Source: Alphaproteobacteria bacterium | Lineage (GTDB): Bacteria > Pseudomonadota > Alphaproteobacteria > Sphingomonadales > Sphingomonadaceae | Assembly (NCBI GenBank): GCA_020249025.1 | Contig: JADCGM010000179.1 | Location: 1-6,361 of the forward strand | Direction: 5' to 3' | Length of the DNA: 6,361 nt | In this document: positions 1-6,148 of the stretch, piece by piece | Layout: every line of letters begins with the position of its first letter | Position numbering within the stretch: the stretch's first letter is position 1 | The notes under the pieces: model-generated | The model's database searches: none | The model's input: the letters and a program-made list of their open reading frames with translations, nothing else | Told to the model about the DNA's origin: nothing | Position numbers and translations under genes: made by a program

Positions 1-99
1 CCGAACCCGCAGGTCGCCGAAGCGTCCGTCGCCGAGGCGCCGGCCCCGGCGGTTCCGGCCAACGATCCGACGGCGGAGGTGCTCGCCGCCGCTGCCTGA
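1..99 (+). CDS. C-terminal end of an unidentified protein (5' truncated)
   Basis: Frame 1 is open from the window edge to a TGA at 97-99 and gives 32 residues. The segment is rich in Ala, Pro, Val and Glu, with runs such as APAPAVPAND, and ends in four alanines. Such a composition fits a disordered tail rather than a folded domain, so no family can be named from it. The reading as a gene end rests on the open frame and on its tight convergence with the minus-strand synthetase gene, whose stop codon begins four bases further on. It could be a chance open frame, since GC-rich DNA leaves many frames open over 99 bases. Confidence 0.5.
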   Translation, partial: PNPQVAEASVAEAPAPAVPANDPTAEVLAAAA

Positions 100-109
100 T
101 CGCTCAGGC
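94..109. terminator. Small perfect stem-loop spanning both convergent stop codons
   Basis: GCCTGA (94-99) pairs perfectly with TCAGGC (104-109) around a TCGC tetraloop. The two stop codons, TGA for the plus gene and the complement TCA for the minus gene, sit inside the stem. A four-base GCTG/CAGC match just outside (91-94 and 113-116) could extend it in a bulged form. No T-run follows on either strand, so it is not a classical intrinsic terminator. Part of the symmetry follows automatically from convergent TGA stops. It may help separate the two transcripts, but that is inference. Confidence 0.3.
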
Positions 110-1843
110 GAACAGCGCCTTCAGGTCGCGCTTCATGATCTTGCCGTTGGCGTTGCGCGGCAGCGTCTCGTGGCTGATGAGAACGCGCACCGGCACCTTG
201 AAGGCGGCGAGATGGGCGGCAACATGGGCGCGCAGCTCGTCCTCGCTCGCCGAGGTTCCGGGCTTCAGCGTGACGATGGCGCCGGGCTCCTCGCCCAGCG
301 TCTTGTGCGGGATGCCGACGACGGCGGCGTCCATGATCGCCGGGTGGTCGTAGAGGCAGTTCTCGACCTCGATGCAGTAGATGTTCTCGCCGCCGCGGAT
401 GAGCATGTCCTTGGCGCGGTCGATGATATAGCAGAAGCCCTCGTCGTCGAGGCGGGCGAGATCGCCGGTCTTCACCCAGCCGTCGACGAAGGTCTCGGCG
501 GTCGCCTCGGGCTTGTTCCAATAGCCCTTCACGATGTTGGGGCCCTTGCCCCACAGCTCGCCGACGCTGCCGCGTGGAAGCTCCTCGCCCGTCGCCGGAT
601 CGACGACTTTCAGGTCGCAGACGGGGACCGCAGGGCCGCAACTGTCGGGCCGGGCCATGTAATCCTCGGCCATGTGGTGGGTGAAGGTGGCGCTGGTCTC
701 GGTCATGCCCCAGCCGTTGCCGGGCCAGGACTTGGGCCAGGTCTCGCGGATGCGGCGGACGAGTTCGGGCGCGGACGGCGCGCCGCCGTAGCTGACGGTC
801 TCGAGGCTGGAGAGGTCGTATTTGTGGCGGTTGGGATGTTCGAGCAGCTGCCAGGCGATGGTCGGCACGCCGCCCGCGCCGGTGATCTTCTCCGCCTCGA
901 TGAGCTGCATCGCCGCTTCCGCCTCGAACTTGCGCATGAGCACGAGCTTGGCGCCGGCGACGAGCGAAGGGTTCATCACCGCATGGCAGCCGGTGGCGTG
1001 GAAGAAGGGCACCGACAGCAGCGTCGCCTTCTGCGGACCCGTGGGATCGGGCGCGGGCGGCATCTCGCCCCGGCGCAGGAAGGAGCGCGCCCCGCTGATT
1101 CCGCTCGCCATGATGTTGGAGACGATGTTGCGATGCGTGCCGAGCGCGCCCTTGGGCTTTCCGGTGGTGCCGGACGTGTAGAAGATCGTCGCGTCGTCCT
1201 CCGGGCCGATCTCGACCTCGGGAAGCGGCGCATCGGGAAGCGACGCCCAGCCGTTCACCGGCCCGACGACCCCTTCCAGCCGGGCGATCTTCGGATGCGC
1301 GATCTCGTCGGCGGCACGGGCGACATAGATGCGCTGGAGATCGGGGCAGTTCGCCAGATGCTCGTGCAGCCGCGCCAGCCGTTCGGCGTCGACGATGAGC
1401 ACCTTCGCGCCCGAATCGGTCAACCCGTATTCGAGCTCCTCGCCGGTCCACCAGGCGTTCAGGGGCGTGACGATCGCGCCGACGATGGCGGCGGCGTAGA
1501 AGGCGACCGGCCATTCGGGCAGGTTGCGCATGACGACAGCGACGCGGTCGCCCTTGCCGACGCCGTCGGCGCGCAGCCGGTGCGCGAGAGCGATGGTGGC
1601 GCGTGCGAAACCCTCGAAGGTGACGCGGTCGTTTTCATAGACAAGGAAGTCGCGGCTGCCGTGCATCCGCCCGACGAGAAAGCACGCCTTCAGCGTCGGC
1701 GGCGCGTTCTTCCAGGTGCGCGTGGGGATGCCGCGGATGACGACCTCCTCCATCTCGAAGGGCGCGCCCGGCGCGGTGAGCAGCTCGTGGGCGCGCGCGA
1801 TCGACATCGCGGGCCAGGACGGCGCGGCGGCAGCAGTGGCCAT
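104..1843 (-). CDS. AMP-forming acyl-CoA synthetase (class I adenylate-forming enzyme)
   Basis: This 579-residue protein activates a carboxylic acid with ATP to an acyl-adenylate and then forms the CoA thioester. The family core motifs are all present: the phosphate-binding loop YTSGTTGKPKG (222-232), NGWGMTET (376-383), TGDLA (459-463), the hinge region DRAKDMLIRGGENIY (475-489) and, near the C-terminus, PRNANGK with the expected catalytic lysine at 568. The length is typical of FadD-like and 4-coumarate-CoA-ligase-like enzymes. The acid used (fatty, aromatic or terpenoid) cannot be told from motifs. The ATG at 1843 is chosen because a GGGGAG ribosome-binding site lies four bases upstream. 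The same frame stays open upstream to 3058, but there it runs antisense-free through the transporter gene in a non-coding frame with a low-complexity Arg/Ala-rich translation. The transporter gene lies 83 bases upstream on the same strand, so the two may be co-transcribed. Family assignment is firm; substrate is unknown. Confidence 0.95.
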   Translation of the reverse strand: MATAAAAPSWPAMSIARAHELLTAPGAPFEMEEVVIRGIPTRTWKNAPPTLKACFLVGRMHGSRDFLVYENDRVTFEGFARATIALAHRLRADGVGKGDRVAVVMRNLPEWPVAFYAAAIVGAIVTPLNAWWTGEELEYGLTDSGAKVLIVDAERLARLHEHLANCPDLQRIYVARAADEIAHPKIARLEGVVGPVNGWASLPDAPLPEVEIGPEDDATIFYTSGTTGKPKGALGTHRNIVSNIMASGISGARSFLRRGEMPPAPDPTGPQKATLLSVPFFHATGCHAVMNPSLVAGAKLVLMRKFEAEAAMQLIEAEKITGAGGVPTIAWQLLEHPNRHKYDLSSLETVSYGGAPSAPELVRRIRETWPKSWPGNGWGMTETSATFTHHMAEDYMARPDSCGPAVPVCDLKVVDPATGEELPRGSVGELWGKGPNIVKGYWNKPEATAETFVDGWVKTGDLARLDDEGFCYIIDRAKDMLIRGGENIYCIEVENCLYDHPAIMDAAVVGIPHKTLGEEPGAIVTLKPGTSASEDELRAHVAAHLAAFKVPVRVLISHETLPRNANGKIMKRDLKALFA

Positions 1844-1847
1844 GAAA

Positions 1848-1906
1848 CTCCCCGGTGTTGGTTTTCTGTTTGCGCGCATCAAAGCCGATCCGCGCGCGCC
1901 GGGGAA
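1848..1906 (-). promoter_or_regulatory. Foldable leader that can cover the synthetase ribosome-binding site
   Basis: In the minus-strand transcript, TTCCCCGG (complement of 1899-1906) can pair with CCGGGGAG (complement of 1848-1855), which contains the Shine-Dalgarno sequence of the acyl-CoA synthetase: seven Watson-Crick pairs and one G-U. Nested inside, two GCGCGC blocks (1892-1897 and 1872-1877) can pair around a 14-base loop. An unpaired stretch of 16 bases, A-rich in the transcript, separates the inner and outer stems on one side. If it forms, the fold would reduce translation initiation. GC-rich sequence makes chance pairing common, so this is a candidate only. Confidence 0.25.
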
Positions 1907-1907
1907 G

Positions 1908-1921
1908 CCGCAACATTGCGG
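1908..1921. repeat. 14-base dyad CCGCAA-CA-TTGCGG in the transporter/synthetase gap
   Basis: The sequence CCGCAACATTGCGG is a perfect 6+6 inverted repeat with a two-base centre, five bases beyond the transporter stop codon. The tiny centre suits a protein-binding operator better than an RNA hairpin, although a 5-base-pair stem with a four-base loop is possible. No regulator gene lies in the window and no second copy was noticed. It could be fortuitous. Confidence 0.25.
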
Positions 1922-1926
1922 GGGTC

Positions 1927-3243
1927 TCAAGGAGAGAGCGGCGAGTCCTCGTTGGGCACGGTGTGGGGCTTGGCGGCGCGCAGCGCCGGGCTGCGGAGCG
2001 CGTAGATCCAGAGCAGCACGAGGCCGAGCGCGCCGAGCCAATAGGGCAGAGGCTTCGATAGTTCGTAGAGGCCGATGCCGATGGCGGGCGCGAAGATGAA
2101 GCAGGAGCCGTTGACGCTCGTCACCGCGCCGGCGACCGCCCCCTGTTCCTCCTCGCCCACCGCCAGCGATGAGCCGGCGGTGAAGCCCGGGCGCGCGAAG
2201 CCGTAGCCGAGGCTGGTCAGCGCGAAGCTGACGACGATGCCGTAGTAGCTGCCCGACAGCGCGATGCCGGCGGTGCCGATCGCGGCGAGCGCGGTGCCCC
2301 AGCCCATCAGCGCGGCGGGCGTCATGTGCAGCATGCGGATGAGGCCCCATTGCGCCAGCAGCGTCGCGGCCGCCCCCGCCATCAGCGCGATGCCGATGAA
2401 ATGCTGCGCCTCGGCCGGGGTCGTCGACATGCGGTCGATGATGAGGAAGCCGAGCGCCTGGCCCGTCGCGGCCTGGATCGAGCCCGAGACGAAGCCGTAG
2501 ATCATGAACGGCTTGATGCGCGGATCGCGCCAGCTCAGCCGCTCCTGCCGGCCGCGGACGGCGGCGGTGACGTTGGCGCCGGTCGGCGCGCCGCCGATCG
2601 TCGGCATCGCCGCTGCAGCCCCGGTGCCGGGGCGGTGCGCCGGATCGTCGGCGGGCAGCAGCACGCGCGCGAGCACGAGGATGACGAGCGCGATCACCGC
2701 GAACGCGAACAGCGGCCCCGACAGCCCGAGCACCGGCACGACGAAGAAAGGCGCGATGGCGGGGCCGAGGATGGTGCCGAGCCCGAAGGCCGAGGACAGC
2801 GTGGCGAGCGCATTGGTCCGCTCCGCCTCGCTGGTGCGCCCCGCGACATAGGCCTGCGCCGCCGGGTTCGCCGCCGACCCGAAGATCCCGAAGATGCAGC
2901 GCGCGGCGGCGAAGAACAGGAAGGTCGCGACCGCAGCGAGCAGGCCGTTCAGCCCCGCATATATGATCCCCGCGCAGAGCAGCATGGAGACGCCGAAGCC
3001 CGCGACCCCGACCTGCATCAGCGCCTTGCGCCCGCGCATATCCGACTGCCGCGCCCAAAAGGGCGCCGACACCGTCCAGATCGCCGCCGACACGCTGAAG
3101 ATGAGCGCGATGAGCAGATCAGGCATCCGGATCTCGCGCCCGATGGCGGGAAGCACCGACTGCAACGCGGTGTTGCCCGCCGCGGTGACGAGCAGCACGG
3201 CGAAAACGATCGCGAAATCTCGGCGGGGAAGCACGGCGGACAT
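1927..3243 (-). CDS. Major facilitator superfamily transporter, 12 predicted helices
   Basis: The 438-residue product is an inner-membrane secondary transporter of the MFS. Twelve hydrophobic segments can be drawn, roughly at residues 9-31, 43-62, 75-95, 99-121, 148-169, 173-195, 245-268, 279-301, 308-328, 332-352, 367-391 and 398-416, with a long hydrophilic central loop (about 196-244) between the two halves. MFS motif A is seen after helix 2 as DMRGRK (68-73). GLGTILGPAIA (154-164) in helix 5 resembles motif C of drug:proton antiporters, which suggests a DHA1-like exporter, but the substrate is not known. The ATG at 3243 is preferred. An in-frame ATG at 3255 would add four residues (MTRG), but it has no clear ribosome-binding site and lies inside a promoter-like TATGAC hexamer. 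The GAGGGGG just before 3243 directly abuts the ATG, too close for a normal Shine-Dalgarno. The gene shares strand with the synthetase and is divergent from the oxidoreductase. Confidence 0.93.
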   Translation of the reverse strand: MSAVLPRRDFAIVFAVLLVTAAGNTALQSVLPAIGREIRMPDLLIALIFSVSAAIWTVSAPFWARQSDMRGRKALMQVGVAGFGVSMLLCAGIIYAGLNGLLAAVATFLFFAAARCIFGIFGSAANPAAQAYVAGRTSEAERTNALATLSSAFGLGTILGPAIAPFFVVPVLGLSGPLFAFAVIALVILVLARVLLPADDPAHRPGTGAAAAMPTIGGAPTGANVTAAVRGRQERLSWRDPRIKPFMIYGFVSGSIQAATGQALGFLIIDRMSTTPAEAQHFIGIALMAGAAATLLAQWGLIRMLHMTPAALMGWGTALAAIGTAGIALSGSYYGIVVSFALTSLGYGFARPGFTAGSSLAVGEEEQGAVAGAVTSVNGSCFIFAPAIGIGLYELSKPLPYWLGALGLVLLWIYALRSPALRAAKPHTVPNEDSPLSP

Positions 3244-3250
3244 CCCCCTC

Positions 3251-3278
3251 GTCATACCCGATCCGCACGACGCGCCAA
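3251..3278 (-). promoter_or_regulatory. Candidate promoter of the MFS gene, leaderless geometry
   Basis: Read on the minus strand, TTGGCG (3278-3273) and TATGAC (3256-3251) are separated by 16 bases and each matches the sigma-70 consensus at four of six positions. Only seven bases (3250-3244) lie between the -10 hexamer and the ATG at 3243, so transcription would start at or beside the first base of the start codon. This supports the shorter start for the transporter. Evidence is hexamer matching by eye only. Confidence 0.4.
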
Positions 3279-3339
3279 CCCTGACGGGGTAAAGGGGATG
3301 GGGCGAGTCCGGCGGGGGCGGGGCTTCTCATCGGTGGGC

Positions 3340-3367
3340 TTCACGCCAGCCGACGGGCTGCTACGCT
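3340..3367 (+). promoter_or_regulatory. Candidate promoter of the oxidoreductase gene, leaderless geometry
   Basis: TTCACG (3340-3345) and TACGCT (3362-3367) are spaced by 16 bases, with four and three of six consensus matches; TANNNT is the conserved part of the -10. Exactly six bases (3368-3373) separate the -10 from the ATG at 3374, which would place the first transcribed base on the A of the ATG. The region has no Shine-Dalgarno sequence, as expected of a leaderless mRNA. No other -10-like hexamer stands out in the 118-130 base divergent gap, most of which is G-rich. Confidence 0.4.
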
Positions 3368-3373
3368 GACCCG

Positions 3374-4357
3374 ATGTTCAGGATCGGATTGGTCGGGGCG
3401 TCGCGGGTGGCGACCTATGCGGTGATTGCGCCGGCGGCGACGCGGGACGACGTGACCGTGGCGGCGGTCGCCGCGCGGGATCCAGCGCGGGCGCGGGCCT
3501 ATGCGGCGACGCATGGCATTCCGAAGGCGCACGACAGCTATGCCGCGCTGTTCGCCGATCCGGACATCGATCTCGTCTATATCGGCACGACGCCGGCCCG
3601 GCACCGCGCGCAGGTGCTGGCGGCGCTGGCGGCGGGCAAACCGGTGCTGTGCGAGAAGCCGTTCGCGCTCGACGCGGCCGAGGCGCGCGAGATGCTGGCT
3701 GCGGCGCGGGCAGCGGGGCAGCCGCTCGTCGAGGCGGTGCATTCGCGACATCATGCGCTGTTCGCGCGGATCCGCGCGATTGCGGCCTCGGGCGAGCTCG
3801 GCCGGCTACGGCATCTGGAGGCGCGCTTCGAGATCGAGGTCGCCAAGCGGGCCGGCGAATTCCGCTGGACGCCGGCGCTGGGCGGCGGCGCGTTGATGGA
3901 CCTCGGCCTTTATCCGCTGACCTGGTGCCGTGGGCTCGCCGGGGCGGAGCCGGTGGTGCGCCGTGCGCAGATGCGGATGGAGGAGGGCGTCGATGCGGCG
4001 GTTGCGGCCGAGCTCGTCTTTCCCGACGGGCTGACCGCCGAGATCCATGCCTCGATGATCGCGAGCGGGCGGAGCGCGTCGCTCGTCGTCACCGGCGACG
4101 AGGGACGGATGACGGTGCGCAACCCGCTTGCCCCGCAGCTCGGCCATGCGCTGATCGTCGAGACCCGGGCCGGCACGCGCGAGGAGGAGGTGGCCGGCCC
4201 ATCGACCTATGCGGCGCAGCTCGATGCGGTCGTCCGCCATGTCCGCGACGGCACGCCCTGGCCGCTGCCGCCCGACGATCCCGCGAATTCGATGGCGGCG
4301 ATCGAGGCGGTGCGCCACGCCGCCGCCGACGCGCACTGGCACCATTCGCGTGCTTGA
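3374..4357 (+). CDS. Gfo/Idh/MocA-family NAD(P)-dependent oxidoreductase
   Basis: The 327-residue product has the two-domain layout of the family. An N-terminal Rossmann fold begins IGLVGASRVA (4-13). VLCEKPFALD (91-100) carries the family EKP motif with its catalytic-type lysine at 95. The GGGALMDLGLYP block (170-181) marks the C-terminal alpha/beta dimerisation and substrate domain. Members oxidise or reduce sugars, inositols, dihydrodiols and similar compounds; the substrate here cannot be named. Two details differ from the commonest pattern. The dinucleotide loop reads GASRVA where GAGxxA is usual, a Ser variant I recall from some family members. The catalytic position often held by His is Tyr180, as in glucose-fructose oxidoreductase. 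The first ATG after the stop-free region is used; it lacks a Shine-Dalgarno but sits six bases after a -10-like hexamer. A strong stem-loop follows the stop codon directly. The transporter gene is divergent from it. Confidence 0.92.
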   Translation: MFRIGLVGASRVATYAVIAPAATRDDVTVAAVAARDPARARAYAATHGIPKAHDSYAALFADPDIDLVYIGTTPARHRAQVLAALAAGKPVLCEKPFALDAAEAREMLAAARAAGQPLVEAVHSRHHALFARIRAIAASGELGRLRHLEARFEIEVAKRAGEFRWTPALGGGALMDLGLYPLTWCRGLAGAEPVVRRAQMRMEEGVDAAVAAELVFPDGLTAEIHASMIASGRSASLVVTGDEGRMTVRNPLAPQLGHALIVETRAGTREEEVAGPSTYAAQLDAVVRHVRDGTPWPLPPDDPANSMAAIEAVRHAAADAHWHHSRA

Positions 4358-4400
4358 CGGTTTGCACCCTTCGGGCCGGCGGCCCGGACGGGTGCAACCG
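4358..4400 (+). terminator. Strong 43-base stem-loop right after the oxidoreductase stop
   Basis: The inner stem pairs TTCGGGCC (4370-4377) with GGCCCGGA (4381-4388) around a GGC loop, with one G-U. After a single bulged C (4389) the outer stem continues with TTGCACCC (4362-4369) against GGGTGCAA (4390-4397), then CGG (4358-4360) against CCG (4398-4400) with T4361 bulged. About 19 base pairs result, almost all Watson-Crick. No T-run follows, and the methyltransferase ribosome-binding site starts six bases downstream. It may be a Rho-aided terminator, a 3' mRNA stabiliser, or a structure that lowers read-through into the next gene. Confidence 0.45.
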
Positions 4401-4415
4401 GATGCGAGGTGCGGA

Positions 4416-5030
4416 ATGGAGCGGGCGGCGGCGATCGGCAGCGGACGGCTCGAGCGGCGGTTTCCGTCGCGGCGCGAGCAGATGGCGCTCTTCGCGCGCG
4501 AGTTCCTGAAGCACCCCAAGATGCTGGGCTCGGTGGTGCCGAGTTCCCGGCGGATGACCGAGCGGCTGCTCGCCCCGGTCGACTGGGCCAAGGCGCGGCT
4601 CATCGTCGAATATGGCCCGGGCATCGGCAACATCTCGGTCGAGGTGCTGCGGCGCATGCACCCCGATGCGCGGCTGGTGCTGTTCGAGCTCAATGCCGAC
4701 TTCGCCGCCTTCCTGCGCAGCCGCATCCGCGATCCGCGGCTGATCGTCATGCACCGTTCGGCCGCCGATATCGGCGCGGTGCTCGCGGATCATGGGTTCG
4801 GCTTGGCCGATGTTGTGATCTCAGGCATTCCGTTTTCGACGATGCCCGAGGCTGTGGCCAACAAGATCGCCGATGCGACGCGCGATGCGCTGCGGCCCGG
4901 CGGCCGGTTTCTCGTCTATCAGTTCTCGCCAAAGGTGGCCGACTATCTCGCGCCGCGGTTCGGAAAAGTCGAAACCGCGTTCGAGCCGCTGAACATCCCG
5001 CCGGCGCGGCTCTACACGGCGACGCGTTAG
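4416..5030 (+). CDS. Class I SAM-dependent methyltransferase, PmtA-like (phospholipid N-methyltransferase family)
   Basis: The 204-residue product has a SAM-binding fold: motif I is VEYGPGIGN (64-72), the acidic end of strand 2 is FELN with Glu91, the active-site strand region is DVVISGIPFSTMP (132-144), and LRPGGRFLVYQFSP (159-172) is the typical post-helix motif. The N-terminal LGSVVPSSRRMTE segment (37-49) and the length close to 200 residues fit the Rhodobacter-type PmtA family, which methylates phosphatidylethanolamine towards phosphatidylcholine at the membrane face. Related proteins include other small methyltransferases and the rRNA adenine methylase superfamily, so the substrate is inferred. 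The ATG at 4416 is chosen for its GAGG (4406-4409) six bases upstream. The frame is open back to 4209, but that would overlap the oxidoreductase by about 150 bases. Just 15 bases separate the upstream stem-loop from the start codon. The ComF gene follows after 49 bases. Confidence 0.85.
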   Translation: MERAAAIGSGRLERRFPSRREQMALFAREFLKHPKMLGSVVPSSRRMTERLLAPVDWAKARLIVEYGPGIGNISVEVLRRMHPDARLVLFELNADFAAFLRSRIRDPRLIVMHRSAADIGAVLADHGFGLADVVISGIPFSTMPEAVANKIADATRDALRPGGRFLVYQFSPKVADYLAPRFGKVETAFEPLNIPPARLYTATR

Positions 5031-5065
5031 CCCTATTTCGCTGGCGCAACCGTCCGCACCGGGCG

Positions 5066-5071
5066 TAGCAT
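5066..5071 (+). promoter_or_regulatory. Possible -10 element (TAGCAT) upstream of the ComF gene
   Basis: TAGCAT lies eight bases before the ATG at 5080 and keeps the TANNNT pattern of a -10 hexamer. No convincing -35 is found at 16-18 bases upstream. Its position would give a nearly leaderless transcript from 5080. The 49-base gap after the methyltransferase gene has no other obvious signal. Weak evidence. Confidence 0.2.
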
Positions 5072-5079
5072 CCGCCGCC

Positions 5080-5856
5080 ATGCAGGGTGGGGGCATCGGC
5101 ATGGCGGGCGAAAGCGCCGCGGCGCGCATCGCGGCGACGGTGCGGCGGCTGGCGGCGGGCGCGCTCGATCTGGTGCTACCGCCGCGCTGCCCGGCCTGTG
5201 GGACCATCGTCGATGCCGATGGGGTGTTCTGCGCTGGCTGCTGGCCGACGCTCGATTTCATCACGCCGCCGATGTGCGCCGCCTGCGGCGATCCGTTCGA
5301 GGTGCCGCAGCCCGCCGGCGCGCTGTGCGGGGCCTGCCTTGCCAGCCCGCCGCCCTATGTCGCGCGCGCGCCCTTCGCCTATGCCGGCGCGGCCCGCGCC
5401 GCCGTGCTGGCGCTGAAGCATGGCGACCGCCAGCATCTGGCGCCGATGATGGCCGGGCACATGCGGCGCGCGGCGGGCGAGCTGGCCGAAGGGGCGACGC
5501 TGGTGCCGGTGCCGCTGCACCGCTGGCGGCTGTGGCGGCGCGGCTATAATCAGGCCGCCGATCTGGCGCGGGCGCTGGCGCAGGCGACGGACGCGCCGCT
5601 GGCGGTCGATGCGCTCGTGCGGCGCAAGGCGACGCGGCCGAGCCAGGGGATGAACCCCGCCGAGCGGCGCGACAATCTGCGCGGCGCCTTTGTCGTGCCG
5701 CCGGGGCGGCGGGCGCAGGTCGCGGGCCGGCGCATCCTTCTCGTCGACGACGTGTTGACGACCGGAGCGACGGCGGCGGCCTGTGCGCGGGCGCTGCGGC
5801 GGGCGGGGGCGGTTTCGGTCGGGGTGGTCAGTTTTGCGCGGGTTGTGCGCGCCTGA
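5080..5856 (+). CDS. comF: ComF-family phosphoribosyltransferase-like protein with N-terminal zinc-ribbon cysteines
   Basis: The 258-residue product has four CxxC pairs at residues 37/40, 51/54, 66/69 and 83/86, as in the double zinc ribbon of ComF proteins, followed by a type I phosphoribosyltransferase domain. The PRPP-binding loop is ILLVDDVLTTGAT (219-231), with the paired aspartates at 223-224. LVPVPLHRWRLWRRGYNQA (141-159) is the conserved ComF segment. ComF/GntX proteins take part in DNA uptake in naturally competent bacteria and in gluconate use or other roles elsewhere; the enzymatic reaction in alphaproteobacteria is unsettled. The ATG at 5080 is reported. An in-frame ATG at 5101, with GGTGGGGG about eight bases upstream, is an equally reasonable start and would remove seven residues lying outside the conserved domain. 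The glutaredoxin gene starts 34 bases after the stop, so the two are likely co-transcribed, although a separate weak promoter is possible. Confidence 0.92.
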   Translation: MQGGGIGMAGESAAARIAATVRRLAAGALDLVLPPRCPACGTIVDADGVFCAGCWPTLDFITPPMCAACGDPFEVPQPAGALCGACLASPPPYVARAPFAYAGAARAAVLALKHGDRQHLAPMMAGHMRRAAGELAEGATLVPVPLHRWRLWRRGYNQAADLARALAQATDAPLAVDALVRRKATRPSQGMNPAERRDNLRGAFVVPPGRRAQVAGRRILLVDDVLTTGATAAACARALRRAGAVSVGVVSFARVVRA

Positions 5857-5890
5857 GCCGCGCGCCATATCGGGGGAGAGGAGACGAGCA

Positions 5891-6148
5891 TTGGCCAAGG
5901 TCGAGATCTACACGAAGTTCCTGTGCCCCTATTGCACGCGCGCCAAGTCGCTGCTGACGTCGAAGGGCGTGGAGTTCGAGGAGTACGACATCACCATGGG
6001 CGGCCCCAAGCGCGCGGAGATGCTTGAGCGCGCCGCCGGGCGTACCACCGTCCCGCAGGTGTTCATCGACGGCAAGCATATCGGCGGCTCGGACGATCTG
6101 GCGGCGCTCGACCGCGCCGGGGGGCTCGATCCGCTGCTGGCGGCGTGA
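5891..6148 (+). CDS. grxC: Glutaredoxin 3 (GrxC), dithiol type, TTG start
   Basis: The 85-residue cytoplasmic protein is a full-length glutaredoxin, reducing disulfides and glutathione mixed disulfides with electrons from glutathione. The active site is CPYC (12-15), preceded by the EIYTKFL strand. The cis-proline is in TVPQVFI (Pro55), and GKHIGGSDDL (61-70) supplies the glutathione-binding GG-S-D. Translation begins at TTG 5891. This gives the usual N-terminus MAKVEIYTK and follows a strong ribosome-binding site, GGAGAGGAG (5875-5883), with seven bases of spacing. The same frame is open upstream, but earlier starts would overlap ComF and add an unrelated Arg-rich extension. A possible weak promoter, TTGTGC (5843-5848) with CATATC (5866-5871) at 17-base spacing, straddles the ComF stop. 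The stop codon overlaps the next gene's GTG in GTGA. Confidence 0.95.
   Translation: MAKVEIYTKFLCPYCTRAKSLLTSKGVEFEEYDITMGGPKRAEMLERAAGRTTVPQVFIDGKHIGGSDDLAALDRAGGLDPLLAA

Noticed and set aside
170..2005. A 611-codon plus-strand open frame opposite the acyl-CoA synthetase.
   Set aside because: It is antisense to a gene with clear motifs. Its Asp/Ala/Gly/Arg-rich translation is the usual mirror of GC-rich coding sequence, and no family motif is visible.
1844..3058. The synthetase frame stays open far upstream, as if the gene encoded a 984-residue protein.
   Set aside because: The upstream part overlaps the transporter gene on the same strand in another frame, and its translation is a low-complexity Arg/Ala/Gly-rich string without domains. 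The ribosome-binding site and family alignment place the real start at 1843.
2326..3369. A 347-codon plus-strand open frame opposite the transporter.
   Set aside because: It is rich in Arg, Asp and Glu with no recognisable domain and reflects the codon bias of the opposite strand. It also crosses the divergent promoter region.
4354..4382. TTGACG at 4354-4359 as the -35 of a methyltransferase promoter.
   Set aside because: No -10-like hexamer is present 15-19 bases downstream, because that stretch is the GC-only stem of the hairpin.
4209..4415. Longer start for the methyltransferase inside the oxidoreductase gene.
   Set aside because: The added residues are Arg-rich and unlike the family. 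The overlap would be about 150 bases, and a good GAGG site precedes the ATG at 4416.
3806..4793. Minus-strand open frames of 234 and 314 codons across the oxidoreductase and methyltransferase.
   Set aside because: Both run antisense to two well-supported genes and span the intergenic hairpin. Their composition is shadow-like.
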